This document shows positions 47,351 to 54,211 of a DNA stretch of 54,911 nucleotides, in pieces. The position numbers and the translations under genes are program-made. The notes beneath the pieces are model-generated. The model saw nothing but the letters and a program-made list of their open reading frames with translations, was not told where the DNA came from and ran no database searches. Source of the stretch: an uncultured Brachyspira sp. (GTDB taxonomy: Bacteria > Spirochaetota > Brachyspiria > Brachyspirales > Brachyspiraceae). Where the stretch lies: NCBI GenBank assembly GCA_949287565.1, contig CASEHG010000316.1, positions 1 through 54,911 of the forward strand, given 5' to 3'. Position 1 is the first letter of the stretch; every line of letters starts with the position of its first letter.

Positions 47351-47611
47351 TTAATTTAAAGCAAGTGTATATAATAATCCATTTTCAGTACCAAGTAAAG
47401 TTAATTTTCCTGTAACATCATCAGTTAAAATAGCTTTAATATAGTCTAAATCGTTCCAATGTGTTACACCATCTCCTACTTTGATATAGGTGGAATTATC
47501 TGTTGCTATCTCAATACCCAATTCTCCTTTTTTTAAAATTGGATTAACAGAACTCCAATTAGCAGATGTATCATTTCTACTTAGTATCTGAGAGGGTACT
47601 GTGCGTTCCAT
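47351..47611 (-). CDS. Mtd_N-type tail fibre domain, short
   Basis: An 86-aa protein with the N-terminal fold of phage tropism proteins: QILSRNDTSANWSSVNPILK, GELGIEIATDNSTYIKVGDG and VTHWNDLDYI. The pattern is the same as residues 1-60 of the next gene (47627), so it looks like a duplicated or split fibre foot. It probably trimerises on the virion as an adaptor for a fibre. Confidence 0.75.
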   Translation of the reverse strand: MERTVPSQILSRNDTSANWSSVNPILKKGELGIEIATDNSTYIKVGDGVTHWNDLDYIKAILTDDVTGKLTLLGTENGLLYTLALN

Positions 47612-47626
47612 TTATACCACCTCTTA

Positions 47627-49141
47627 TTATGCCTCTGCACCAGAAGCGTTTCCTCCATTAAGAACAAATGTATCAGTATTTCTTAATAACGAATCTGAAT
47701 CTGTTAATTCTGTTGAAGCATGTGTCTTGAAGTTAGCTGTGGCTCTTGCCTCTGTGTAGTAAAGGTTAGTTGAACCCTCTGTTACATTATCAGTTGTCTT
47801 AGTTGCTAATGAAGCGTCAAATAATGTCTGTGAATAATACTTATTTGTTTCACCTTCAGTAACATCATCAGTTGTTATACCCTCAAGAGCACCGCTAAAT
47901 GCTTCTGCAAAGTTAGCGTCAAATACGGTCTTAGCTCTTTCATCTGTAAAGTATTGATTTGTTGAACCTTCTGCAATATCATCTGTTGTTAATACAACAG
48001 CACCAGTCTTACTATTTACGCTTAATACTGTGTCGGTAGGTGTTCTTAATTCAACCCAGTTAGCAAGTGTGGAAGCGGGAGTTGCTTTTAAGATAAATGA
48101 CTTGTTAACATCGCTTCTTACAGCAACGTCACCTTTTTGAGCGTCAAGCTCTAACATTGCTTGCTGACTATCAACTTCAAATGTGTCAGTAATTGCTAAT
48201 GCAGGAAGCACTGCTTCGTTAAGTTTGCCTTCTGCACCAAGAACAGGCACTTCTCCTTCTGCTGTACCAACATTCTTACTAGCTGCTGTACCAGCATCCG
48301 TTACCTTGCTAAGTGTAATGTCAGGGATAACAGCGACATCAAGAGTATTGCCAGTGCCAATAACGGGTACGTTTCCTTCTGCTGTACCTGTATTAACAGT
48401 AGCCGCAGTTCCAAGACCAGTAATTTTGCTTACAGGAATATTACTAGGCATATCATCAGCGGTGGCATTTGTAGCGGCAGTAACAATACCTTTAGCGTCT
48501 ACAGTTACTTTAGTATATGTACCAGCAGTTACGCCACTATCTTTTAATGTAGCGGCAATACTAGCTTCTGCACTACCATCAAATGAAGCTGTACCAGTAA
48601 CATCGCCTGTTAATGTAATACTCTGTGCGGCTGCTAATTTAGTAGCTGTTGCGGCACTTGTAGCACTTGTAGCTGTATCAGCACTTGCGGCATGCGTAGC
48701 TTCAGTAGCACTGTCAGCCATAATAGCCTTATCTACATAACCCTGTTCAGCCTTACCATTAGTAGCGAACTGGCTCTTTAACATGTCTCCAGCACCAAGG
48801 TCTGAAAGGTCTTTCATTAATGCTATCTGTTGCCAATCTGCACTGCCTTCATTAATTCCAAGTAATAAGAATGTCTTTTTATTAGTTGTATTAACCCATT
48901 TAGTACCAACGCTATATGAAACGTCTGAAGAAGTAGGGTCTGCTTCTTTTAATACTGCGTGCTCTGTGTCAGCATATTTTAAATTATTCCACTGTGTAAC
49001 TCCGTCACCAAATTTAAATAATCTAGTGTCGCTTTCAATACCAACTTCACCTTTACCGAGTACGGGATTAACAGTAGACCACTGTGCCTTTGTGTCATTT
49101 CTAAGTAAAATTTTTGTTTTTAAAGTAACATTTTCAGCCAT
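47627..49141 (-). CDS. Tail fibre with Mtd_N foot and repeats
   Basis: A 504-aa fibre. Residues 1-60 form an Mtd_N foot (LLRNDTKAQWSTVNPVLGKG and DGVTQWNNLKY). The middle has two GTAxxxNxGTAEGxVPVxG repeats and an ALD/T-rich stalk of Ala/Thr residues. The C-terminal part has three repeats of the kind DDIxEGxTNxYxTxxRA (TTDDIAEGSTNQYFTDERAK, TTDDVTEGETNKYYSQTLFD, TTDNVTEGSTNLYYTEARAT). GC is higher here than elsewhere, perhaps pointing to transfer or expression selection. It would bind host receptors. Confidence 0.8.
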   Translation of the reverse strand: MAENVTLKTKILLRNDTKAQWSTVNPVLGKGEVGIESDTRLFKFGDGVTQWNNLKYADTEHAVLKEADPTSSDVSYSVGTKWVNTTNKKTFLLLGINEGSADWQQIALMKDLSDLGAGDMLKSQFATNGKAEQGYVDKAIMADSATEATHAASADTATSATSAATATKLAAAQSITLTGDVTGTASFDGSAEASIAATLKDSGVTAGTYTKVTVDAKGIVTAATNATADDMPSNIPVSKITGLGTAATVNTGTAEGNVPVIGTGNTLDVAVIPDITLSKVTDAGTAASKNVGTAEGEVPVLGAEGKLNEAVLPALAITDTFEVDSQQAMLELDAQKGDVAVRSDVNKSFILKATPASTLANWVELRTPTDTVLSVNSKTGAVVLTTDDIAEGSTNQYFTDERAKTVFDANFAEAFSGALEGITTDDVTEGETNKYYSQTLFDASLATKTTDNVTEGSTNLYYTEARATANFKTHASTELTDSDSLLRNTDTFVLNGGNASGAEA

Positions 49142-49445
49142 TTGCGTTACCTCCTATAATTTCTTTTAAATTGTTATAATTGTAACTGTCTTTGTAATAC
49201 TTTAAATCCTTTTCATCCCAGCGGTAAATTTCATTATTTGTTGTATCAATATATATATATTTATTATTTCCTACATTTGGAAATAATAAAGGACTTTCCC
49301 TTTCCACTACCTCTGCCTTGTTACTGACATCAATGCCTCCGCCACCTGATTCAATTAAATCATCTAACAGGCTACCTAATTGAACATTTTGTGCGGCTAC
49401 ATTCATATTATTTAAATCATAAATTTGCTTATCAGTCAAAGACAT
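49134..49445 (-). CDS. Small fibre-associated protein
   Basis: A 103-aa protein beginning MSLTDKQIYDLNNMNVAAQN, start ATG 49445 after AAGGTGG. It shares the LNNMNVAAQxxQLG motif with the beta-helix protein at 39287-40303. C-terminal: KYIYIDTTNNEIYRWDEKDL, a fibre-foot-like repeat. It overlaps the fibre gene by eight bases. Function: probable fibre attachment (inference). Confidence 0.6.
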   Translation of the reverse strand: MSLTDKQIYDLNNMNVAAQNVQLGSLLDDLIESGGGGIDVSNKAEVVERESPLLFPNVGNNKYIYIDTTNNEIYRWDEKDLKYYKDSYNYNNLKEIIGGNANG

Positions 49446-49478
49446 TAATATCACCACCTTTGACGTATAGTAGTTCAA

Positions 49479-49667
49479 TTATAACTTTTCTAACTTGTTA
49501 TTAATTGATTTTAATTCTGATAAAACTTCTTTTAATAAGGAATTATTATTCTTTTTAGCCTCGGATAACAACTCCTTATTAATTTCATATTTTTTTTAAT
49601 TAAGATTTAATAAAATAGTCATTAAACTAATGTCAGTAATACCAAACAATTTATCAATATTGTCCAT
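49479..49667 (-). pseudogene. Small gene split by an in-frame TAA
   Basis: ATG 49667 opens a frame MDNIDKLFGITDISLMTILLNLN that stops at TAA (49596-49598) after 23 codons. The same frame then continues for 38 codons as a Lys/Asn/Leu-rich coiled coil (KKYEINKELLSEAKKNNNSL) to TAA 49479-49481. Either a nonsense mutation broke a 62-aa gene, or the second half is reinitiated. The TAA lies at an A8 run. Confidence 0.4.
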
Positions 49668-49668
49668 A

Positions 49669-49974
49669 CTAATCTCCATTATTTTTTAACATATTAATAA
49701 TTTGATTATTTTGTTCAATAATTTGATTATTTTGTTCAATAATTTGATTATTTTGTTTTTCTGTGGTTTGTATTTCTTTAATTAATATATCAAGTAATTT
49801 ATTATTTTTATTATCTATTGTATTTTCCAGTTCTTTATTCTGATTTATAATTTCTGTTGCCAGTTGTGAATATGTAGCACTTTTAGTTGATTGCCAAATA
49901 TTAATAAATTGTGATATATTTGCCAAAGAATTAACTAAATCGCTATTTCCAATATCAATAATAATATTAGACAT
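49669..49974 (-). CDS. Small coiled-coil protein with NNQIIEQ repeats
   Basis: A 101-aa protein. The C-terminal third has three tandem seven-residue repeats NNQIIEQ (21-nt DNA repeats), a continuous helix. It starts at ATG 49974 with TTAGGTGAG and follows the AgrB-like gene by eight bases; it ends with TAG. No family recognised. Its link with the agr cassette is by position only. Confidence 0.55.
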   Translation of the reverse strand: MSNIIIDIGNSDLVNSLANISQFINIWQSTKSATYSQLATEIINQNKELENTIDNKNNKLLDILIKEIQTTEKQNNQIIEQNNQIIEQNNQIINMLKNNGD

Positions 49975-49982
49975 AAACTCAC

Positions 49983-50594
49983 CTAATTATTTTTATGTAT
50001 AATATCCCAAATATTTTTTAATATATATTCTCCGATATCACTAATCATAAAAACAGAAATAATAATACCACTACTTATCGCAGTAGAAAATAAAAAATGT
50101 TTATAATAAATAAATATTAAATTAAAACACATTAATAACACAAAATATCTTATATATTTATATCTGAATTTTTTATCTTCCTTATAACCCCTACTTGGAC
50201 TATTAATGCTTGGCTTAGGACATTGTGGAATAATATATATACCTAATAATAAAGATATAATAAACATAGATATTACATAGTCTTGTGTTAGATAAGCTAT
50301 AAAAGTACCACAAAAAAATACTGTTAAAGAAGTTATAAAACAGTCTCTAAAACAACTGCAATGGTAGCCGCCCCCACCAATTCTTAACAATACAAAGCTT
50401 GATACAACTATAAAAAAAGGTATAAACATATTTAATAACCAAGCTATTAAAAATGCTATACCAAATGTAAAAAATTGCGAAAATATACCAAAGATTGCAT
50501 ATCTATATACTTCTCTGTCGTCTTCGGTTTCATTTTCACCAATTTTATTACCTATTTCATTAGACTTTTGTTCTATGTAATCGAATATATTCAT
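49983..50594 (-). CDS. agrB: AgrB-like peptide-processing membrane endopeptidase
   Basis: A 203-aa polytopic membrane protein. The catalytic pair is visible: GGGGYHCSCFRDC, with His78 and Cys85 spaced seven apart, as His77 and Cys84 of S. aureus AgrB. Several hydrophobic helices follow (about residues 95-115, 145-165, 170-190). AgrB cleaves AgrD, forms the thiolactone/lactone ring and helps export. Start ATG 50594 after AAGGTG was preferred over an earlier GTG. The gene lies 82 bases downstream of the AgrD-like gene, with a terminator between, and ends in TAG. Confidence 0.88.
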   Translation of the reverse strand: MNIFDYIEQKSNEIGNKIGENETEDDREVYRYAIFGIFSQFFTFGIAFLIAWLLNMFIPFFIVVSSFVLLRIGGGGYHCSCFRDCFITSLTVFFCGTFIAYLTQDYVISMFIISLLLGIYIIPQCPKPSINSPSRGYKEDKKFRYKYIRYFVLLMCFNLIFIYYKHFLFSTAISSGIIISVFMISDIGEYILKNIWDIIHKNN

Positions 50595-50610
50595 TAATTT
50601 CACCTTAATA

Positions 50611-50646
50611 AGTAAAAATGGGAGAGGTGTAAACTACACCTCTCCC
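50611..50646 (-). terminator. Terminator between agrD-like and agrB-like genes
   Basis: GGGAGAGGTGTA / TACACCTCTCCC is a perfect 12-bp stem with loop AAC, followed on the minus strand by ATTTTTACTT. It lies between the AgrD-like stop (50677) and the AgrB-like start (50594) and would make prepeptide message more abundant than peptidase message. Confidence 0.88.
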
Positions 50647-50676
50647 TTCTATTCGATAATGTCTATAATTAGCTAA

Positions 50677-50811
50677 TTAATCATTAGCTTTGTCTTCAAT
50701 TTCTTTCTTTAAAGACTTTGGCATTTCTGGAGTATAATAATCCCACCAAGTAAAAGATGCATTAACCTGATTTGAAGCGACTTTCTTAAGCATCGATTTG
50801 AGATTTTTCAT
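50677..50811 (-). CDS. agrD: AgrD-like autoinducer prepeptide
   Basis: A 44-aa peptide. The first 17 residues (MKNLKSMLKKVASNQVN) form an amphipathic basic leader. Residues 19-23 (SFTWW) match a five-residue ring with Ser as lactone residue in place of Cys, ending at a hydrophobic-D boundary. Residues 24-35 (DYYTPEMPKSLK) correspond to the conserved C-terminal recognition tail (D-x-x-x-P-E-x-P-x-x-L) used by AgrB. Strong ribosome site AAGGAGG. Its start overlaps the end of the upstream membrane gene by 26 bases. The predicted signal is an SFTWW-type lactone; leader length of the exported peptide is not predictable. Confidence 0.8.
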   Translation of the reverse strand: MKNLKSMLKKVASNQVNASFTWWDYYTPEMPKSLKKEIEDKAND

Positions 50812-51268
50812 TTTTTATCCTCCTTAAAATAAAAAGTAATATAATTTGAAATACAGTTTTACATATATTAATTCCAATTTCATAATTTAAATTAATATAG
50901 TTTACTGTATATATAGTATTAGAATATCCATCAAACAAATAAATAATTGCTGAGGTAGTAATCATATAAAATGCTTGTACTACAAATACTTGTAAATACT
51001 TTACTTCTCCTAAGTATTTATTATAATAAATTTTTGTAATATAAGGAGAAACAATAAATGGCACAAATATATTTAATAATAAACCTAATATATCAGATTT
51101 AAACAAATGTAAAAATATTTGAACTATAAGATTAATTGTACCTAAAATATAAATATGTTTAATATCTTTAGATATATTAAATTTTCTATTAGTAAATATG
51201 TCACAACCCATAATGACTACCAAAGCTTCAAGTGGATTTAATATCAAAAATGATATTGGTATATTCAT
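50786..51268 (-). CDS. Membrane protein resembling the AgrC sensor domain without kinase
   Basis: A 160-aa protein of about five to six hydrophobic helices (PLEALVVIMGCDIF, IYILGTINLIVQIFL, LLLNIFVPFIVSPYI, YLQVFVVQAFYMITTSAIIYLF, CKTVFQIILLFIL), ending in a charged tail KNEKSQIDA with no histidine-kinase domain. Its opening (NIPISFLILNPLEALVV) resembles the N-terminal membrane part of AgrC receptors. Start ATG 51268 behind AAAGGAATG was chosen. It may sense, sequester or export the signal peptide; those roles are inference. Confidence 0.65.
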   Translation of the reverse strand: MNIPISFLILNPLEALVVIMGCDIFTNRKFNISKDIKHIYILGTINLIVQIFLHLFKSDILGLLLNIFVPFIVSPYITKIYYNKYLGEVKYLQVFVVQAFYMITTSAIIYLFDGYSNTIYTVNYINLNYEIGINICKTVFQIILLFILRRIKNEKSQIDA

Positions 51269-51291
51269 AAATTCATTCCTTTCTACAATTA

Positions 51292-51615
51292 TCACATTCT
51301 GTTTTTAATCCAAGATAAACAATTATACCAACAGGTATCTCCGTTAAACCTTCTTAATTCATGATATTTATTGTAACCTTGTTTGCCAGAATTTTCTTCT
51401 AAAACAACTAAATTAATCTCAGTGTCAGAAGCAAAGATAATATAAGAATGTAATCCATAAGTAATCCATAAAGCTTTTTCATCGTCTTTAAATAATTCTA
51501 TCTTAAAGTTTTCAAAGTTAAAAACAATCTCACATAAAGAACTAACATAATTACAACATGATTCGTAATTTAAGGAATTACGTTTTATCCATTTTAAACT
51601 TCTTGCAGAATCAAT
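51292..51615 (-). CDS. Hypothetical protein, probable AUU start
   Basis: A frame of about 107 codons with no ATG, GTG or TTG in its first part. It opens at ATT GAT (51615-51610) overlapping the upstream stop by five bases, where an ATGA coupling would be expected. It reads KWIKRNSLNYESCCNYVSSL, then FNFENFKIELFKDDEKALWI, and ends LSWIKNRM. It is a compact globular protein with several Cys and Trp, of unknown family. It is part of the agr cassette transcript. Coding status is supported by frame length and spacing. Confidence 0.5.
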   Translation of the reverse strand: MDSARSLKWIKRNSLNYESCCNYVSSLCEIVFNFENFKIELFKDDEKALWITYGLHSYIIFASDTEINLVVLEENSGKQGYNKYHELRRFNGDTCWYNCLSWIKNRM

Positions 51616-51961
51616 TTTCCTTTGGATGATTCATCACCCCCAAATCTTTAGCTAATTTCATTATTATTTCTTCTGTCTCTCTATGTAATTTTGCATTATT
51701 GTCTTCTACATCAACCATCGTATCAACAATTTCTTTCAAATTATTTCTAATCCTGACCAATAGGCACAAGACAATTATAAGAACAATACAAACTACTAAT
51801 GTCCCAACACCAAACAATAACAAAATAAATCTATCAGATTCAGTGAATATTAAATTATTATTTATTATATAACAAGATGCATAATAAATTATACTTGCAA
51901 TAATTAAAACTGATAAAACGATACAAAATACTACCTTATATATAAAACCCTTGCTTCCCAT
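51611..51961 (-). CDS. Two-TM membrane protein
   Basis: A 116-aa protein with two transmembrane helices (VVFCIVLSVLIIASIIYYA and FGVGTLVVCIVLIIVLCLL), a charged C-terminal helix (VDVEDNNAKLHRETEEIIMK) and tail MNHPKEN. It lies upstream of the agr-like genes on the same strand. No family recognised; it might be a holin-like or accessory membrane component. Confidence 0.6.
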   Translation of the reverse strand: MGSKGFIYKVVFCIVLSVLIIASIIYYASCYIINNNLIFTESDRFILLLFGVGTLVVCIVLIIVLCLLVRIRNNLKEIVDTMVDVEDNNAKLHRETEEIIMKLAKDLGVMNHPKEN

Positions 51962-51993
51962 GCGAATACCCTTTCTAAAATTTCAATAATATT

Positions 51994-52185
51994 TTATAAT
52001 CTACTTCTATTTTTAGACCATTGTTCTAAATAAATAGACATTTCAGGCACTCTTTTAAAAACCCAACATATCTTATTTTCTCTTATATGTGTAAATTGTT
52101 TGAATACTTCAAAACCATTATCTATTAAGTATTCTTTTAAATTTGGTGAATAACATAAGAAATATTCTTCTTGAGAAAATTTCAT
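51994..52185 (-). CDS. Small DUF5659-like protein
   Basis: A 63-aa protein: MKFSQEEYFLCYSPNLKEYL then ENKICWVFKRVPEMSIYLEQW. The aromatic pattern (F-x-C-Y...L-x-x-x-L and ICWVFKR) resembles the DUF5659 family of phage and Firmicutes small proteins. It overlaps the small upstream frame by four bases (ATGA), so it is probably translated by coupling. Confidence 0.55.
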   Translation of the reverse strand: MKFSQEEYFLCYSPNLKEYLIDNGFEVFKQFTHIRENKICWVFKRVPEMSIYLEQWSKNRSRL

Positions 52186-52247
52186 AATACATCACCAGCC
52201 TTAAATTGGTTAATAATATACGCTTTGTTCATCAAAGTCATCAACAT
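52182..52247 (-). CDS. Micro-protein, coupled to the next gene
   Basis: A 21-aa frame, MLMTLMNKAYIINQFKAGDV, with AAGAAAGG seven to eight bases upstream and ATGA overlap with the next start. An in-frame ATG at 52277 would add ten residues. It may serve mainly to couple translation of 51994. Confidence 0.4.
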   Translation of the reverse strand: MLMTLMNKAYIINQFKAGDVL

Positions 52248-52319
52248 AAAATCACCCTTTCTTAAAAGTTTAACCATTTTCACAATCTCTTTTAGAGATT
52301 TTTATATATATAATATAAA

Positions 52320-52360
52320 ATTATACACATAAAAAAATCTAAAATGTCTATAATGTGTAT
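52320..52360 (-). promoter_or_regulatory. Candidate promoter/operator upstream of the agr-like group
   Basis: On the minus strand TAGACA (52350-52345) and TATAAT (52325-52320) with a 19-base spacer form a weak promoter. The inverted repeat ATACACAT/ATGTGTAT (52323-52330 and 52353-52360) brackets it. The block ATGTCTATAATGT recurs at other intergenic sites. A regulator site is inferred. Confidence 0.4.
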
Positions 52361-52361
52361 T

Positions 52362-52847
52362 TTAAATTTTCTTTTCAACCCACTTAGATTTCCCAAATAT
52401 ATTCTTTTTCTCAACCAAAACAGTTGCGTCTTGGTTTTCTTCCGTATATGGCACTACGTCACTACCACTTGGACTTACATTAACAATGCCATTTGTATTA
52501 TTAGCTAAATTTTCATTTAATGCTTCTAACTGTGTATTAGTGTTAGACAATAATTTATTGATATTTTCACTAATAAGATTAATAGAAGTTTGTAATGAAT
52601 CAATTGCACTAACTATTTTTTGGTCATTAGTATTAACTGCCATAATATTATTATTAACTGTAGATAATCCCGACATTATATTAGTAAGTTGTTCTTGAAT
52701 ATTCTGATAAGTTTCACTATTGTTATTATTGTCTTTTAAGGCACAATATGGCGATTTATCACATATCAATTTAAACATACAAGCAGAACACTTACTTATA
52801 GTACCACAACCGTTATTTTGAATATTCATAGTAGGACTTAATACCAT
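52362..52847 (-). CDS. Cys-rich coiled-coil protein
   Basis: A 161-aa protein (start ATG 52847 behind AAAGGGG). N-terminal CGTISKCSACMFKLICDKSP and YCALK give six Cys that could bind a metal or form disulfides. The next 90 residues form a coiled coil rich in Asn/Thr (IQEQLTNIMSGLSTVNNNIM). The end is basic. Similar layouts occur in Firmicutes phage genes upstream of the packaging block; function unknown. Confidence 0.6.
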   Translation of the reverse strand: MVLSPTMNIQNNGCGTISKCSACMFKLICDKSPYCALKDNNNNSETYQNIQEQLTNIMSGLSTVNNNIMAVNTNDQKIVSAIDSLQTSINLISENINKLLSNTNTQLEALNENLANNTNGIVNVSPSGSDVVPYTEENQDATVLVEKKNIFGKSKWVEKKI

Positions 52848-52861
52848 ATAATTCATCCCCT

Positions 52862-53272
52862 TTATTCAGAAACTGTATTACTTGTACCAGTAGGTGTAGC
52901 AGTAGGTGTAAGCCATTCTTTAATATAATAGTCTGTAGGACAAATACAACCAAGTACTCTAATTACCTTTGTCACACTATCAAATTGACAGGTTATACAC
53001 CTTCTGTTTGAGGCATACATTTCTAATTGTTCAGCTAATATAGGATTGCCTAATCTATCTACCAAATGATAAACATCTGTTGAATTATTATCTGACAATG
53101 TTAACTGATTAGTATTCTGAAATGTAAAGGGTTGTGTGATAACCATATTAAATGTATAAAATCTTCTTGGATAGTGTCTGTTCTCTATTCCATTTGCAGG
53201 TGTTGCATTTAAAAGCATTGTTCCACCAGAAGGAGTCCCAAAACTATTAACAACAATAACAGGTAAAGCCAT
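52862..53272 (-). CDS. Virion-associated beta protein, unknown
   Basis: A 136-aa protein beginning MALPVIVVNSFGTPSGGTML, with a beta region (RRFYTFNMVITQPFTFQNTN) and two Cys pairs (ITCQFDSV, VLGCICPTD) and a Thr/Pro-rich end. Pattern resembles small virion decoration proteins. No family recognised. Ribosome site AAAGAGG. Confidence 0.55.
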   Translation of the reverse strand: MALPVIVVNSFGTPSGGTMLLNATPANGIENRHYPRRFYTFNMVITQPFTFQNTNQLTLSDNNSTDVYHLVDRLGNPILAEQLEMYASNRRCITCQFDSVTKVIRVLGCICPTDYYIKEWLTPTATPTGTSNTVSE

Positions 53273-53335
53273 AAAAATTACCTCTTTTCAACCGTAAAGG
53301 CGAATATTTTTTATAATATAATGTCAATATTTGTA

Positions 53336-53638
53336 TTATTCTTTTATTTTACTTTTAGCCTCACGTACTCTCTGACGATATTCTTCGATTTTGTCATTTA
53401 TCATCATTTTAGCAATATCTGAGGCTTCGTCAATATCACTGGTATCTTCAATGCCAAATAAAGAATCGACAACCATATCTAAACCACTATCTATGTATTT
53501 TAAAATTTTATCTTCAAATAAACCTAAAAATGGTGTAATATTAATTCCTAATTGGCTACTTAATTGTGGTAATTGTCTGTAAAGATTCAGTGCATCTCTT
53601 TCTAACATTTGTTTTGCAATTTCTTTATCTGAAATCAT
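53336..53638 (-). CDS. Helical hypothetical protein
   Basis: A 100-aa helical protein, MISDKEIAKQMLERDALNLY, with an acidic middle FGIEDTSDIDEASDIAKMMI and a basic end. It starts at ATG 53638, which overlaps the previous gene's stop. Function unknown; its translation is probably coupled with its neighbour. Confidence 0.6.
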   Translation of the reverse strand: MISDKEIAKQMLERDALNLYRQLPQLSSQLGINITPFLGLFEDKILKYIDSGLDMVVDSLFGIEDTSDIDEASDIAKMMINDKIEEYRQRVREAKSKIKE

Positions 53639-54123
53639 TATTTATTAGCCCCCTCTCCCATTTCTAACTCTGCCAATCTTTTCTTTACAACTTCATCTTC
53701 CATTATTTTATGAAGTCTTTCCATATTCTGTATTTCTTCTTGTACATATTTATCTTTGGCACTTCTAAAAGTAGCTAACATTCTCTCAAACGCAATACGT
53801 CCATTAGGTGTTTGCATTACCTGCGGTCTAACTGCGTCTTCGATTGCACTTTGCATCAAATTATCACAATATTGCATTGACTTCTTAAATTCTTCGTCAT
53901 TTAAAATTTTGTTTTGAACTGTTGTTGAGCATTTACTAAATTCTGCTTCAAAGTCAGAGTATGGGTCTGATAATTGTTGAGGTTGCTGTGCAGGTGGCTC
54001 TTGCCATCCTGTTCTACGCATAGTTTGAATATACTCCCATTCTTGAGGGGATACGTTTGGTGTTGATTTATTAGAAAATATATTACCATTAGGAATTAAT
54101 GGATTTTGATTCATTATAGACAT
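53638..54123 (-). CDS. Helical hypothetical protein
   Basis: A 161-aa protein (start ATG 54123 preceded by GAGAGGG; a longer start at 54144 is possible). N-terminal Pro/Gln-rich region (WQEPPAQQPQQLSDPYSDFE) then helices (SKCSTTVQNKILNDEEFKKS; NMERLHKIMEDEVVKKRLAE). No family recognised; it may be an assembly scaffold or packaging accessory. Confidence 0.6.
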   Translation of the reverse strand: MSIMNQNPLIPNGNIFSNKSTPNVSPQEWEYIQTMRRTGWQEPPAQQPQQLSDPYSDFEAEFSKCSTTVQNKILNDEEFKKSMQYCDNLMQSAIEDAVRPQVMQTPNGRIAFERMLATFRSAKDKYVQEEIQNMERLHKIMEDEVVKKRLAELEMGEGANK

Positions 54124-54167
54124 TTTCAATACCCTCTCTTTCAAGTCATGTATTAATATGAAATAAA

Positions 54168-54187
54168 ATGTCTATAATGTCTATAAT
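54168..54187. repeat. Recurring intergenic motif ATGTCTATAATGT
   Basis: ATGTCTATAATGTCTATAAT here, ATGTCTATAATGTGTAT at 52344-52360, ATGTGATAATGTGTAT at 54811-54826, and AATGTCTATAAT at 50658-50669 share a core. All lie between minus-strand genes. It may be a regulator or phage-promoter site. Confidence 0.45.
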
Positions 54188-54211
54188 TTTATATATTATA
54201 ATTATGATTAA

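Noticed and set aside
48183-48740. Long opposite-strand frame across the fibre gene
   Set aside because: It mirrors the Ala/Thr repeat codons of the fibre gene and has no ribosome site or recognised domain.
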